From: an uncultured Methanospirillum sp.
Lineage (GTDB): Archaea > Halobacteriota > Methanomicrobia > Methanomicrobiales > Methanospirillaceae
Reading direction: 5' to 3'
Assembly (NCBI RefSeq): GCF_963668475.1
Contig: NZ_OY764544.1
Coordinates: 2,914,001 to 2,978,000, forward strand
DNA length: 64,000 nucleotides
Made by a program: the position numbers and the translations under genes
Notes under the pieces: model-generated
Database searches by the model: none
What the model was told of the DNA's origin: nothing
Seen by the model: the letters and a program-made list of their open reading frames with translations, nothing else
Part shown: positions 43,763-52,515 of the stretch, piece after piece
How the letters are laid out: every line of letters begins with the position of its first letter
Numbering within the stretch: the first letter of the stretch is position 1

Positions 43763-45180
43763 AACAAAAAATGTTGTTATCTCTTCCGATAGGAATGTCC
43801 CTTCGAAATCTTTTATTATCTGGTGTTTATTGTGAATTAAATAAAAAATATGATGTTTTTCTTATTACTACTTTAAACGATAGAGATTTTTGCCAATCAC
43901 TGGCTCCAGAGTCCATAATTTTTATTTACCCACCTGTTAATAAAATAAAGGGGTATTTCAGATCAATCTTTAAAAAAATTGATTATTTCTATTTTTGGAT
44001 CATTCATAAACCAAAAACAATTGAAAAATACATCCTTAAACTCAAAGAAGATTCGAAAATTACCTATATATTATACTCACTTGTTGTCAAATTCTGGAAG
44101 AGAGTAATTGAAAATTCAAAATTGAGGAAAGGAATCCTTTTTTTTTATTTAGAAAGTAATTATACCTTTCTCCTCCTATCAAATGATATTGAAGTAGTTT
44201 TTATCCCAACAATTGATGTTCAAGAGGATATTATCTTATCAAATTCTGCAAATAATATGGGGATTCCTTTAATTGCTCTTGTGCATAGTTGGGATAACCT
44301 ACCCAGTAGAGGTTCAATTCTCTTTTCTCCTGATTTACTTCTGGTATGGAATTATATTATGCGGGATCAGGCAATTGAATTCCATGGCATTGATTCTGAT
44401 CTGATAAAGGTTGTAGGAATACCACAATACGATTTTTATAAAAAAAATATTCAAATTAGTACACGTCACTGTTTTTTCAAAAAAAATAACCTCAAAGAAT
44501 ACGATAATTTAATCACCTATACATGTGTTGCAAAGCATGTATTTCCTGATGAAGAAAAATTTATCTTTAATCTTTATAATCTAGTACATCAAGGTACATT
44601 CGGAAATTGCTTATTAATTATACGATTGCATCCTACTGAAAGGACTGAATATTATAAAATTATTTTGAAAAATAAAAACGACATATACATTGATATACCA
44701 GATAGTTTATTTGCTGCAACGTATTCCGATATACACGATATTAAAGGCGTGGAAAATTTTGTTAACTTACTCTATCATAGTGATATCATAATTAACCTTG
44801 CTTCAACAACTACGATAGATGCTGCTGTTTTTGATACACCAGTTATAAATATCGGATACAATAGTGAGTTGCCAGATTCTTCTTGGAATTCTGCAGAAAA
44901 ATGGTATCATTCAACTCATTTTAGAAATATTTTAAAAACAGGTGGTACAACACTGGTTTTTTCAGAACAGGAATTGATTATAACGATCAAAAAATATCTG
45001 GAAAACCCAAAACGCCATCAACAAGAGAGAAATAGAATAGTTGAAGAACAATGTTACAAAATCGATGGAAAAACAGCACAGAGAATTGTAACATCGATAG
45101 AAGAAACAAATATATTAAATCTAAAAAAAAGGTCTGATTTGAAAAAAGGAAAGACCAAAAAACAACTTAAAATCTATTAA
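43759..45180 (+). CDS. GT-B surface-carbohydrate transferase (CDP-glycerol/capsule-type)
   Basis: The protein of 473 residues is started at the ATG in 43759-43761, which overlaps the methyltransferase stop and has GGAGAGA just before it; an in-frame ATG at 43681 is buried in the previous gene. The N-terminus (MLLSLPIGMSLRNLLLSGVY) and the C-terminal lobe with LIIRLHPTERTEYYKI, HSDIIINLASTTTIDAAVFD and TPVINIGYN resemble capsule-biosynthesis and CDP-glycerol glycerophosphotransferase-like GT-B proteins. Compare the gene at 49649-50869, which has the same HP and S/T motifs. It ends with a very basic tail. Donor unknown. Confidence 0.72.
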   Translation: MKQKMLLSLPIGMSLRNLLLSGVYCELNKKYDVFLITTLNDRDFCQSLAPESIIFIYPPVNKIKGYFRSIFKKIDYFYFWIIHKPKTIEKYILKLKEDSKITYILYSLVVKFWKRVIENSKLRKGILFFYLESNYTFLLLSNDIEVVFIPTIDVQEDIILSNSANNMGIPLIALVHSWDNLPSRGSILFSPDLLLVWNYIMRDQAIEFHGIDSDLIKVVGIPQYDFYKKNIQISTRHCFFKKNNLKEYDNLITYTCVAKHVFPDEEKFIFNLYNLVHQGTFGNCLLIIRLHPTERTEYYKIILKNKNDIYIDIPDSLFAATYSDIHDIKGVENFVNLLYHSDIIINLASTTTIDAAVFDTPVINIGYNSELPDSSWNSAEKWYHSTHFRNILKTGGTTLVFSEQELIITIKKYLENPKRHQQERNRIVEEQCYKIDGKTAQRIVTSIEETNILNLKKRSDLKKGKTKKQLKIY

Positions 45181-45195
45181 TGTGAGATAATTATC

Positions 45196-46635
45196 ATGAA
45201 TATAGGCTGTATTTATTCAATATATACTCCAGAATTTCATAAGAAACCAATTTCGATAAATATGATTCCTTTTGGGATATCTTATGTTGCATCCTCTCTT
45301 AAAACATCAGGTTATCACCCATATATTCTGGTATTTACACCTCAAACAAATATTTCCCGGACATTAACTGAGTTTATTGAAACATATCATCCACAGTTAT
45401 TTTGTTTATCTGCCGTAGCATCTCAAATCTCGTTAATTTCTAATATCGCAAAAGAAATAAAAAAAAACTACCCGGATATTTTTATTTTACTTGGAGGAGT
45501 ACATGCTACATTAAATCCGGAAGAAACAATATCCATGCCTTTTTTTGATGCGATTTGCATTGGTGAAGGAGAAGTGGCAGTATGTGAATTATCACGTCAA
45601 ATTGAACTTAATTCAAATAATATTTCTGGGATTGAAAATTTGTGGATTAAGCAACCAGATGGTACCATTGAAAAAAATGAACAAGGTCTTTTTATCCAGG
45701 ATCTTGATGAATTACCATTTATTGATAGAAATTTGTGGAATAACTGGATATTTGATCCAAATAATCCAGAACAATCAATTTTAATAAGTCGTGGCTGCCC
45801 TAATAAATGTTCTTACTGTTCGAATCATATTCTAGCAAAAAAATCTAAAGGGAGATATGTAAGATTTCGCTCTCCTATGAATATTCTGGGGGAAATAAAA
45901 GATATTATACGTAATTATCCTCACATCAATAGCATCTGGCTTGAATCTGAGACACTAAGTATGAATCTTTCATTTTGTTATGAATTATTAGGACTGCTTG
46001 AAAATTTTAATAAAAATCGACAAATCCCTATTAAATTTAGAACTAATCTATCATTAAACAAAAAAATACTGAACTCTGATTTTTTTATACTGTTAAGTCA
46101 TGCAAATGTTGATTCCGTAAATATCGGTGTTGAATCTGGGTCGTATTACATCAGAAACTCTGTTTTAAGGCGCCCAAACTATTCAAATGAAGATATTGAA
46201 TTATTTTGTAAATTATCAAAAGAATTTAATATTAATGTCTTATTTTTCATAATAATTGGACTACCGGAAGAGACGATATTTCATTATTATCAGACAATAG
46301 ACTGCATTCGTCAATGTTCACCAAACCAAGTGAGTAAATATTTATACTATCCATATCCAGGTACCGATCTCTACAGTCTTTCTAAAGAGAAAGGATTACT
46401 CTCTGATTCTGTTTCTAAAAAAGTGGGACCTGAACGGTGTACACCAAGTTTGAATCTTCCCAGTTTTTCAAAAAGGCGACAAATGATCGAATTCATACTA
46501 TTTGAATATCGTATCTACCATGGAAAATTACCTTCAAAAACAATTATTATATATACTGTGAAAAATATCCTCCAAACAATCCCGGAACTGACAAAATTGT
46601 TCACGTGTTTTTCAAGAATAAGAAGTCGATTATGA
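45196..46635 (+). CDS. Radical SAM protein with B12-binding-type N-terminal domain
   Basis: The protein (479 residues) has an N-terminal cobalamin-binding-like Rossmann domain (PFGISYVASSLKTSGYHPYI, FILLGGVHATLNPEETI, FDAICIGEGEVAVCELS) without an evident DxHxxG. The radical SAM cluster motif is in LISRGCPNKCSYCSNHI (CxxxCxxC), followed by VNIGVESGSYYIRNSVLRRP and IIGLPEETIFHYYQTI. Such enzymes methylate unactivated carbons or rearrange substrates; those with this layout in glycan loci have no assigned job. Last gene of the plus-strand run, 15 bases after the GT-B gene, convergent with neuA. Confidence 0.85.
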   Translation: MNIGCIYSIYTPEFHKKPISINMIPFGISYVASSLKTSGYHPYILVFTPQTNISRTLTEFIETYHPQLFCLSAVASQISLISNIAKEIKKNYPDIFILLGGVHATLNPEETISMPFFDAICIGEGEVAVCELSRQIELNSNNISGIENLWIKQPDGTIEKNEQGLFIQDLDELPFIDRNLWNNWIFDPNNPEQSILISRGCPNKCSYCSNHILAKKSKGRYVRFRSPMNILGEIKDIIRNYPHINSIWLESETLSMNLSFCYELLGLLENFNKNRQIPIKFRTNLSLNKKILNSDFFILLSHANVDSVNIGVESGSYYIRNSVLRRPNYSNEDIELFCKLSKEFNINVLFFIIIGLPEETIFHYYQTIDCIRQCSPNQVSKYLYYPYPGTDLYSLSKEKGLLSDSVSKKVGPERCTPSLNLPSFSKRRQMIEFILFEYRIYHGKLPSKTIIIYTVKNILQTIPELTKLFTCFSRIRSRL

Positions 46636-46664
46636 ACTACAAGAAGTAATTTTAAGAATAACTA

Positions 46665-47375
46665 TTATTTAGTTAGTAATTGAGGTTTCATTAATAATTC
46701 TGCTAGTTGGAGATCTATTTCAGTATTAATATCGATTGATCTTGTATCTGGCATAATATAATAACTAATGAGATTTCCATAGATTTGGTGTTGGCTTATC
46801 AATATATCACGATTCACTGAATAAAAAGCTCCATTTCTAAAATATGCTGGTGGAAGATCTTGCCTTCTAACACCTTCATTCTCTTCAATACAATAATCCA
46901 CCAGTCTTTTCCCTTGAATCTTTTTCGCCCTGATGGGATGCCAATGATCAGTTTTTATAATAGAAACGACTGAATCAGCGTCAGAGTCTAGATGTATTTG
47001 TAATGCTAAATCAATATCCAATGCAGTACGCAACGGAGAAGTGGGTTCAAGAATTACAATAATATCCGGGAAAAAGTGTTCAAATTCTTCCATGTATTGT
47101 ACTGCATGAATGAGAACATCTACGGATTTTGTATAATCTGTTGATAGATAATCTGGTCGTTTAAATGGGACATCAGCACCGTATTTTTTTGAAATTTCTA
47201 TAATCTCGTCATCATCGCTTGAAACAATACATTTATGCAGTAATTTACTCTCCTTTGCTGCTTTTATCGTATAATAAATGAGTGGTTTTCCACATAATTC
47301 TATGATATTTTTCCTGGGGATTCGCTTTGAACCTCCGCGGGCAGTGATAACCCCAAGTATCTTCTTATTTGGCAT
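46665..47375 (-). CDS. neuA: CMP-nonulosonic acid synthetase (acylneuraminate cytidylyltransferase)
   Basis: The protein (236 residues) activates a sialic acid-type sugar with CTP. Visible: ILGVITARGGSKRIPRKNII (nucleotide-binding loop), KPLIYYTIKAAKESKLLH, CIVSSDDDEIIEISKKYGAD, DIIVILEPTSPLRTALDID and RSIDINTEIDLQLAELL. Intact. Six bases separate it from neuC; it is third in the neuB-neuC-neuA order on this strand. With a NeuC homologue the sugar may be N-acetylneuraminate (from UDP-GlcNAc) or a legionaminic-type acid; sequence alone does not decide. Confidence 0.9.
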   Translation of the reverse strand: MPNKKILGVITARGGSKRIPRKNIIELCGKPLIYYTIKAAKESKLLHKCIVSSDDDEIIEISKKYGADVPFKRPDYLSTDYTKSVDVLIHAVQYMEEFEHFFPDIIVILEPTSPLRTALDIDLALQIHLDSDADSVVSIIKTDHWHPIRAKKIQGKRLVDYCIEENEGVRRQDLPPAYFRNGAFYSVNRDILISQHQIYGNLISYYIMPDTRSIDINTEIDLQLAELLMKPQLLTK

Positions 47376-47381
47376 AATTAG

Positions 47382-48548
47382 TCAATACATAATCCTTTTC
47401 TGTACTGATAAATTACAATCTGATAATATATGGGCGATTTGAACTCCTGCATCTCCGTTTCCATACAAGTTATCTGATGGATATTTTCCATTACTAATTT
47501 GATTTTTTATTGCGGATATGATTTCATTTCGATTATATCCTACATCAATAATATTTTTTGCCCTGTCGCGGGAGTTTTGTCGGGTTCCGATATTTACCCC
47601 AGGTACACCTATAAATGCACCTTCACGAATTGCACTACTTGAATTTCCAATAATACAAGCACAATTATTCATCAATCTGGTGTATATTTCTGGGGGTAAA
47701 TTAGTAAAAACATGTAGGTACTCTGAGCAATCGTTATTTTCTCGAAATGTTCGGATACCTTTTGAGATGAGATCAGATCCAGCATCAATATTTGGCCAGA
47801 GTAATATGGTTGGCATTTTTAATTCTTGGAGGGCAAAGAGTGTTTCTTCAATCTGCTTTCTTGCGTCCATGTACTCAGTAGTAACTGGATGTTGTGAAAC
47901 AAGCAGGAAAGGTTTTTTTAAATCGATTTTTCCTCCGACTCCCTTAAAATCTTCAAAGATATTGTTATCGATGTTAGGGTTTTGATTTAATGTTTTTGCA
48001 ACCAAATCAATTCTCGGACATCCAACACAATGAACGGTGTCAGGATCTTCACCCATTTTTATTATCCTTTGAGCAGAGTTATTATTTGCAGGAAAGTGGA
48101 TATTCGCCAATTTTGTTACTGCATGACGAATAGATTCATCAATAGTTCCTGATACCTCCCCACCCATTGTCTGTGCAAGGGGAATATTCATATAGGAAGC
48201 AGATATTGCAGTTGCCATGGTCTCATATCGATCCCCGACGGTTAGGATAACATCTGGTTGTAATTTTTGAAAACAGGTTGATAATTCAATGATTGCAAGG
48301 CCAGTTGATTTGGCCATCGTAATAGGGTTCTCCCCTTCAACTATCATATATATAAGTTCATCAGGATTAAACCCATCTTTTTGAATAACCTGAATAGCTT
48401 CTCCATATCTTGGAATAAGGGTTGATCCTCCCACAACTAATTGCAGTTCAAGGTTTTGATGATTTTTAATAGCCTCCATTACCGATTTTATGCTTCCATA
48501 ATTTGCTCTACTTAATATAACAACACAGATCTTTCGTTTACCTGCCAT
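47382..48548 (-). CDS. neuC: Hydrolysing UDP-GlcNAc 2-epimerase family protein (NeuC/LegG-like)
   Basis: The protein of about 388 residues matches hydrolysing 2-epimerases: ICVVILSRANYGSIKSVMEA, LTVGDRYETMATAISASYMN, GGEVSGTIDESIRHAVTKLA, and the C-terminal CIIGNSSSAIREGAFIGVPG. It converts a UDP-HexNAc (or the 6-deoxy diacetamido form) to a free manno sugar, the substrate of NeuB. I start it at ATG 48548, two bases after the neuB stop, not at the TTG 12 bases upstream. Between neuB and neuA, forming one transcript. Confidence 0.9.
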   Translation of the reverse strand: MAGKRKICVVILSRANYGSIKSVMEAIKNHQNLELQLVVGGSTLIPRYGEAIQVIQKDGFNPDELIYMIVEGENPITMAKSTGLAIIELSTCFQKLQPDVILTVGDRYETMATAISASYMNIPLAQTMGGEVSGTIDESIRHAVTKLANIHFPANNNSAQRIIKMGEDPDTVHCVGCPRIDLVAKTLNQNPNIDNNIFEDFKGVGGKIDLKKPFLLVSQHPVTTEYMDARKQIEETLFALQELKMPTILLWPNIDAGSDLISKGIRTFRENNDCSEYLHVFTNLPPEIYTRLMNNCACIIGNSSSAIREGAFIGVPGVNIGTRQNSRDRAKNIIDVGYNRNEIISAIKNQISNGKYPSDNLYGNGDAGVQIAHILSDCNLSVQKRIMY

Positions 48549-48550
48549 AA

Positions 48551-49561
48551 TTATTCCCAATCAATATCGTTATAGTCAAAAGTCGAATCTTTCAGTATAT
48601 CCTTATTGGTTTTTTTACCCATAATCTTTGAATAATATCGGGGACTTAATCCTCCTCCTGGTTTTTTTAAAGCAATTATTTCCGGAGTTATTATTGTCCC
48701 AGCCTGAATATTCATGCATGACACAATACTTTTCTGGAAAACATACTTCATATTATGATATTTTGATAAATCATTCTTATCAACTGGATTATTCATCATG
48801 ATTTCAATTTGACGAATTCCTTCTATCATTCGCCTAAAATCATCCGGTTCTAATGAATTCTTCGAATCTGGGCCATACAACTTATTACTGATTGTAAAAT
48901 GTTTTTCAACGACTGTTGCACCCAAAACAACTGCTGCCAGTGAAGCTGCGATACCGGTAGTATGATCAGAAAAACCTATCGGAAGACGATATCTTTCCTT
49001 TATTTCCTGGATAATATTCAGTCCTGCTTCTTCATAGGGACAGGGATATTGTGAACTGCATTGCATAACTACAATATCTGAGTGATAATCTTTGATTATC
49101 TGATAAGCCTCATCTAGTTCAAGGAAGTTACTCATACCTGAAGATAATAAAATTTGTTTCCCGGTTTTGGCAATTTTTTCCAGTAAGGGAATATTTGTAA
49201 TCTCCCCTGATGGAACTTTATACTTTTTTACACCGACTTGCTCAAGAAGATCTACAGCTTCCAAAGAAAAGGGAGAGGAAATAAAATCAACTCCAGCCTT
49301 TTCGGCATGTATTTTCAATTGAATATGTTCTTCAAGAGAAAACGCCGTTCGCTTAAAATAATTGTAACGTGATTCAGATTGAAAATATGCAGGTCCGGGG
49401 GCATTAAATAATGTTTCTGCATCAGCGATATGGGTCTGAAATTTGACTGCTGATACACCAATTTCAGCAGCAGCATCAATAAATGCTTTGGCTTGTCCTA
49501 TTGAACCATCATGGTTCATTCCAATCTCAGCGATAATATAGGTTTTTTTGTTATTTGTCAT
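48551..49561 (-). CDS. neuB: Nonulosonic acid synthase (NeuB family), copy 1
   Basis: The protein (336 residues) condenses phosphoenolpyruvate with a manno-type amino sugar. TIM barrel: YIIAEIGMNHDGSIGQAKAF, AVKFQTHIADAE, GVKKYKVPSGEITNIPLLEK, LPIGFSDHTTGIAASLAAVV and TVVEKHFTISNKLYGPD. The C-terminal antifreeze-like SAF domain begins near residue 280 (VFQKSIVSCMNIQAGTIITP). Intact, ATG start at 49561. Leads the neuB-neuC-neuA operon. Confidence 0.92.
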   Translation of the reverse strand: MTNNKKTYIIAEIGMNHDGSIGQAKAFIDAAAEIGVSAVKFQTHIADAETLFNAPGPAYFQSESRYNYFKRTAFSLEEHIQLKIHAEKAGVDFISSPFSLEAVDLLEQVGVKKYKVPSGEITNIPLLEKIAKTGKQILLSSGMSNFLELDEAYQIIKDYHSDIVVMQCSSQYPCPYEEAGLNIIQEIKERYRLPIGFSDHTTGIAASLAAVVLGATVVEKHFTISNKLYGPDSKNSLEPDDFRRMIEGIRQIEIMMNNPVDKNDLSKYHNMKYVFQKSIVSCMNIQAGTIITPEIIALKKPGGGLSPRYYSKIMGKKTNKDILKDSTFDYNDIDWE

Positions 49562-49648
49562 AGAATCACAGCATTATTAAGGTGAATTGTTATATTATGT
49601 CATTAGATTTGAAAATTTAAAAATTAACATTGAACACACTATTATTCT

Positions 49649-50869
49649 TCAATGAACACCTATTACATTTAATATTCTTTTTATACAATTTCCATCCAAT
49701 ATCATGTATAAAATTTTTGCTTCTTCTATTTTCGAGGTTAAACAACTGTTAGTTTCTTTTAATAATGCATATACACATTGCTCCATTTCTTCTGGTGAAG
49801 ATACTTGTAATAAACCAGTTCTTTCTTTAATAAATCCAAAATATTCTACGTTGTTGAAATCATAACTAATGGTGGGAATATTCATTCCTATTGCCCAATA
49901 CATGGTACTGGATATCTGGGAGATGTATAAATCAGAAATTGAAAGAAGTAAATAATAATCAATTTTACTATAAAATATCTTTACAAATGGGAATTCATTA
50001 AATAAAAAATCATAATAATTAACATCATCACGGGGATGTGCTTTGACTATGATTTCATAATTGGATTTGTATTCTTTTAAAATGTTTAAGATTTCCCTGA
50101 TATTGGCCTTATCCTCATTTTCAGGGATAATATCAAAATACCGAATGGCTTCTCTTCCAAGAACTATTACTTTTTTATCTGGATTTAATAAAAATCGCTG
50201 TTTTGTTTCTTTTTCCTTCTCTTCATTACGAAATTTATTAAATGCATATATGCGGTCATGTTCAGGATGTCCGGTAACTATTAATTTTTCAAGAGGAGTT
50301 CCTTGATCTTGAAATAATTGTTTATAGTATGGTCCCATAAGACAATAGAGGTCCATCATACCATCAGTAAAAAATTCTGATATTTTATATCCAAATAATG
50401 ATAATATCTTAATTTTAAATTTTGAAATATATTTTGGCCTTTTTGAATTACATAGTCCCTTTTTTTCCTGAAGGAGATCGATATATTTTCGAGGTACAGT
50501 ATGTGCCCACTGAAATCCGATTGTTTTTATTTGTAATGCTTTTGCAGCTTTCATTAAGTAAATATCACCGTCATTTGCACACACTACGGTAATAATATTT
50601 TGTTCAAGTAAAAATTTTTTATAATAACTGGGTTGGAATATGAGTTTTAAGAGTAAGGTTCTCTTCTTTTTTTTGTGTGTTATTATATTATTTTCATGAA
50701 TATATTCAAAATTCGTCTTATTAAGTAGTTCGATACAATGATCTATGTCTGATATTTTTTCTGATAATAGAAAAAAGGGCTTTACTGATTTACTATCTAT
50801 ATGTTCTGCAATATTTAATAAGGCTTTTAGTGATTCTGAATAATGAGGAACAAATAGTATTTTATTCAT
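49649..50869 (-). CDS. GT-B glycosyltransferase of the capsule/CDP-glycerol type
   Basis: The protein is 406 residues from the ATG at 50869, which gives the sensible N-terminus MNKILFVPHYSESLKALLN; a longer version begins at 50941. The C-terminal lobe has KVIVLGREAIRYFDIIPEN, YEIIVKAHPRDDVNYYDF and YISQISSTMYWAIGMNIP, a pattern of GT-B enzymes that move glycerol-phosphate, Kdo or polysialic acid. Placed upstream of neuB, it could use CMP-nonulosonate, but this is inference. It resembles the gene at 43759-45180 in its HP and S/T motifs. Confidence 0.7.
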   Translation of the reverse strand: MNKILFVPHYSESLKALLNIAEHIDSKSVKPFFLLSEKISDIDHCIELLNKTNFEYIHENNIITHKKKKRTLLLKLIFQPSYYKKFLLEQNIITVVCANDGDIYLMKAAKALQIKTIGFQWAHTVPRKYIDLLQEKKGLCNSKRPKYISKFKIKILSLFGYKISEFFTDGMMDLYCLMGPYYKQLFQDQGTPLEKLIVTGHPEHDRIYAFNKFRNEEKEKETKQRFLLNPDKKVIVLGREAIRYFDIIPENEDKANIREILNILKEYKSNYEIIVKAHPRDDVNYYDFLFNEFPFVKIFYSKIDYYLLLSISDLYISQISSTMYWAIGMNIPTISYDFNNVEYFGFIKERTGLLQVSSPEEMEQCVYALLKETNSCLTSKIEEAKILYMILDGNCIKRILNVIGVH

Positions 50870-50947
50870 TTTTTGGTTTACACATATTTTTTTTGGAATT
50901 CTAATTAAAATTATCTTAATGGACAGTGGGTTTTTCAACACATTTTA

Positions 50948-52426
50948 TTAAGATATGGAATTACTTTTCTTTATGAATTCCTTATATATTAACTTTACAA
51001 GTATGTATTTAATCGGTATTATTCCGAATTTCTTCACAAGTTTTACCAATTCTCTTGGATCATGTAAAAGATATAATAAATAATTATTTTCTAAATCATT
51101 AGCATATTTCTTCATTAATGGGATTAATTCATTAAATTCGAAATTAGTAAAATTTATAATTGGCACATTGTTATCAAATCCATCCGTAATTTTATAAATA
51201 AACTCTTCTTCATCATCAATCAGGCCAGATCTAATTGCAGATTTATACAATTTTGTTCCAGGTAAAGGACAAATAAAAGAAAATGTCCGACCAGGATTTT
51301 TCATCTCTTTGAAAAGGAGGAGGGTATCATTAAGTGTGTCAATTGATTCTCCAGGATAACCAAAAATTAATTGAACCTTTACATCAATATCGACGTTTTT
51401 TGCTGCCCGCATCGCTGATTTTATTTGTTCTACTGTTATTTTTTTGTTCATCGCATCCAGGATTTTCTGACTTCCTGATTCTATACCGAATCCAATGGCT
51501 ACACACCCGGAATTTTTCATTATTTCTAATGTTTCTTGATCTACAGTGTTTACACGGGCCTGACAATCCCAGAAAATATTTAATGGTTTTAATGCATTAC
51601 TAATTTCTGTAGCCCGTTTTTTATTACTCACTACTAGTTCATCAATGAAGTGAATTCCGTCAATGGAATATTTTTCTTTTAAGAATTGAATCTCATCAAC
51701 AATATTCGAGATATTTCGTAATCGCACACCTGACAAAACTTTACCGCAAAAATTGCAATTATATGGACATCCTCGTGATGTTAGCATTGGTAAAATTCTT
51801 TTATTAATATATTTACTTCTAATATTAAAAATTCCAGTATCATAAATTTTTGTATTGATATATAATTCCATATTGAATAATTCATACGCAGGGATGGGTA
51901 ATCTATCAATATCCTGACAAACCTCCCTTTCGGTATTAATATTTAATTCCCCACCGTTTCCTCTATATGTGATTCCTTTAATATTTGTTAAATCAGGCCA
52001 TGATTGAATTATTTCATATACAGTTATTTCACCTTCCCCCCTTACACAGATATCAACAGACGGGATTTTTTCAAGAACAAGTCGATCACTATGTGTCCCC
52101 AACCCATTTCCCACGAATATTGGGACTTGTTTTCTTTCTTTAATAGTTACTGACAACCACTTTACATATTCATATTGGGTGACAAGAGCACTAATTCCAA
52201 CAAAATCAAAATCTATTTCATTTATTTTTTCAATAACCTGCCCTTGTGTAAACTGATTAGCATAGATATCTAATACTTCAACCTGATATCCCCTTTTTTT
52301 TAGAAATGATGCAATATAACCGATCCCAAAAGGAAATAGCGGTGCCTGTTTTCCCGCAGAAAAAAACCCCTTTTTAAAGAAATGATTTGGTTGAAAAGGA
52401 GGTTGAATTAGTAAAATTCGGGTCAT
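50948..52426 (-). CDS. Radical SAM protein with B12-binding-type N-terminal domain, second copy
   Basis: A protein of about 492 residues (ATG 52426 preferred over TTG 52444). The N-terminal domain starts MTRILLIQPPFQPNHFF with FPFGIGYIASFLKKRGYQVE and FVGNGLGTHSDR, typical of cobalamin-binding modules. The radical SAM motif is SRGCPYNCNFCGKVLSG; then GIHFIDELVVSNKKRATEIS and AIGFGIESGSQKILDAMNKK. It is not a duplicate of the first (45196): only the general layout is shared. It lies between a CBS-aminotransferase and a GT-B gene, all on the minus strand. Function in the glycan is unknown. Confidence 0.85.
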   Translation of the reverse strand: MTRILLIQPPFQPNHFFKKGFFSAGKQAPLFPFGIGYIASFLKKRGYQVEVLDIYANQFTQGQVIEKINEIDFDFVGISALVTQYEYVKWLSVTIKERKQVPIFVGNGLGTHSDRLVLEKIPSVDICVRGEGEITVYEIIQSWPDLTNIKGITYRGNGGELNINTEREVCQDIDRLPIPAYELFNMELYINTKIYDTGIFNIRSKYINKRILPMLTSRGCPYNCNFCGKVLSGVRLRNISNIVDEIQFLKEKYSIDGIHFIDELVVSNKKRATEISNALKPLNIFWDCQARVNTVDQETLEIMKNSGCVAIGFGIESGSQKILDAMNKKITVEQIKSAMRAAKNVDIDVKVQLIFGYPGESIDTLNDTLLLFKEMKNPGRTFSFICPLPGTKLYKSAIRSGLIDDEEEFIYKITDGFDNNVPIINFTNFEFNELIPLMKKYANDLENNYLLYLLHDPRELVKLVKKFGIIPIKYILVKLIYKEFIKKSNSIS

Positions 52427-52515
52427 TATTTTTTTAGACTTCAATTTTTTTCAGCATTTTACCACATTCAGAGCCAAATATTTTGATTCATTATTACAGA
52501 AATTTTCTGTAATCA

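Noticed and set aside
13870-44150. Several T9 runs inside coding genes as phase-variation tracts
   Set aside because: Phe-rich membrane or AT-rich genes give T9 runs often here; only the C9 tract stands out against composition.
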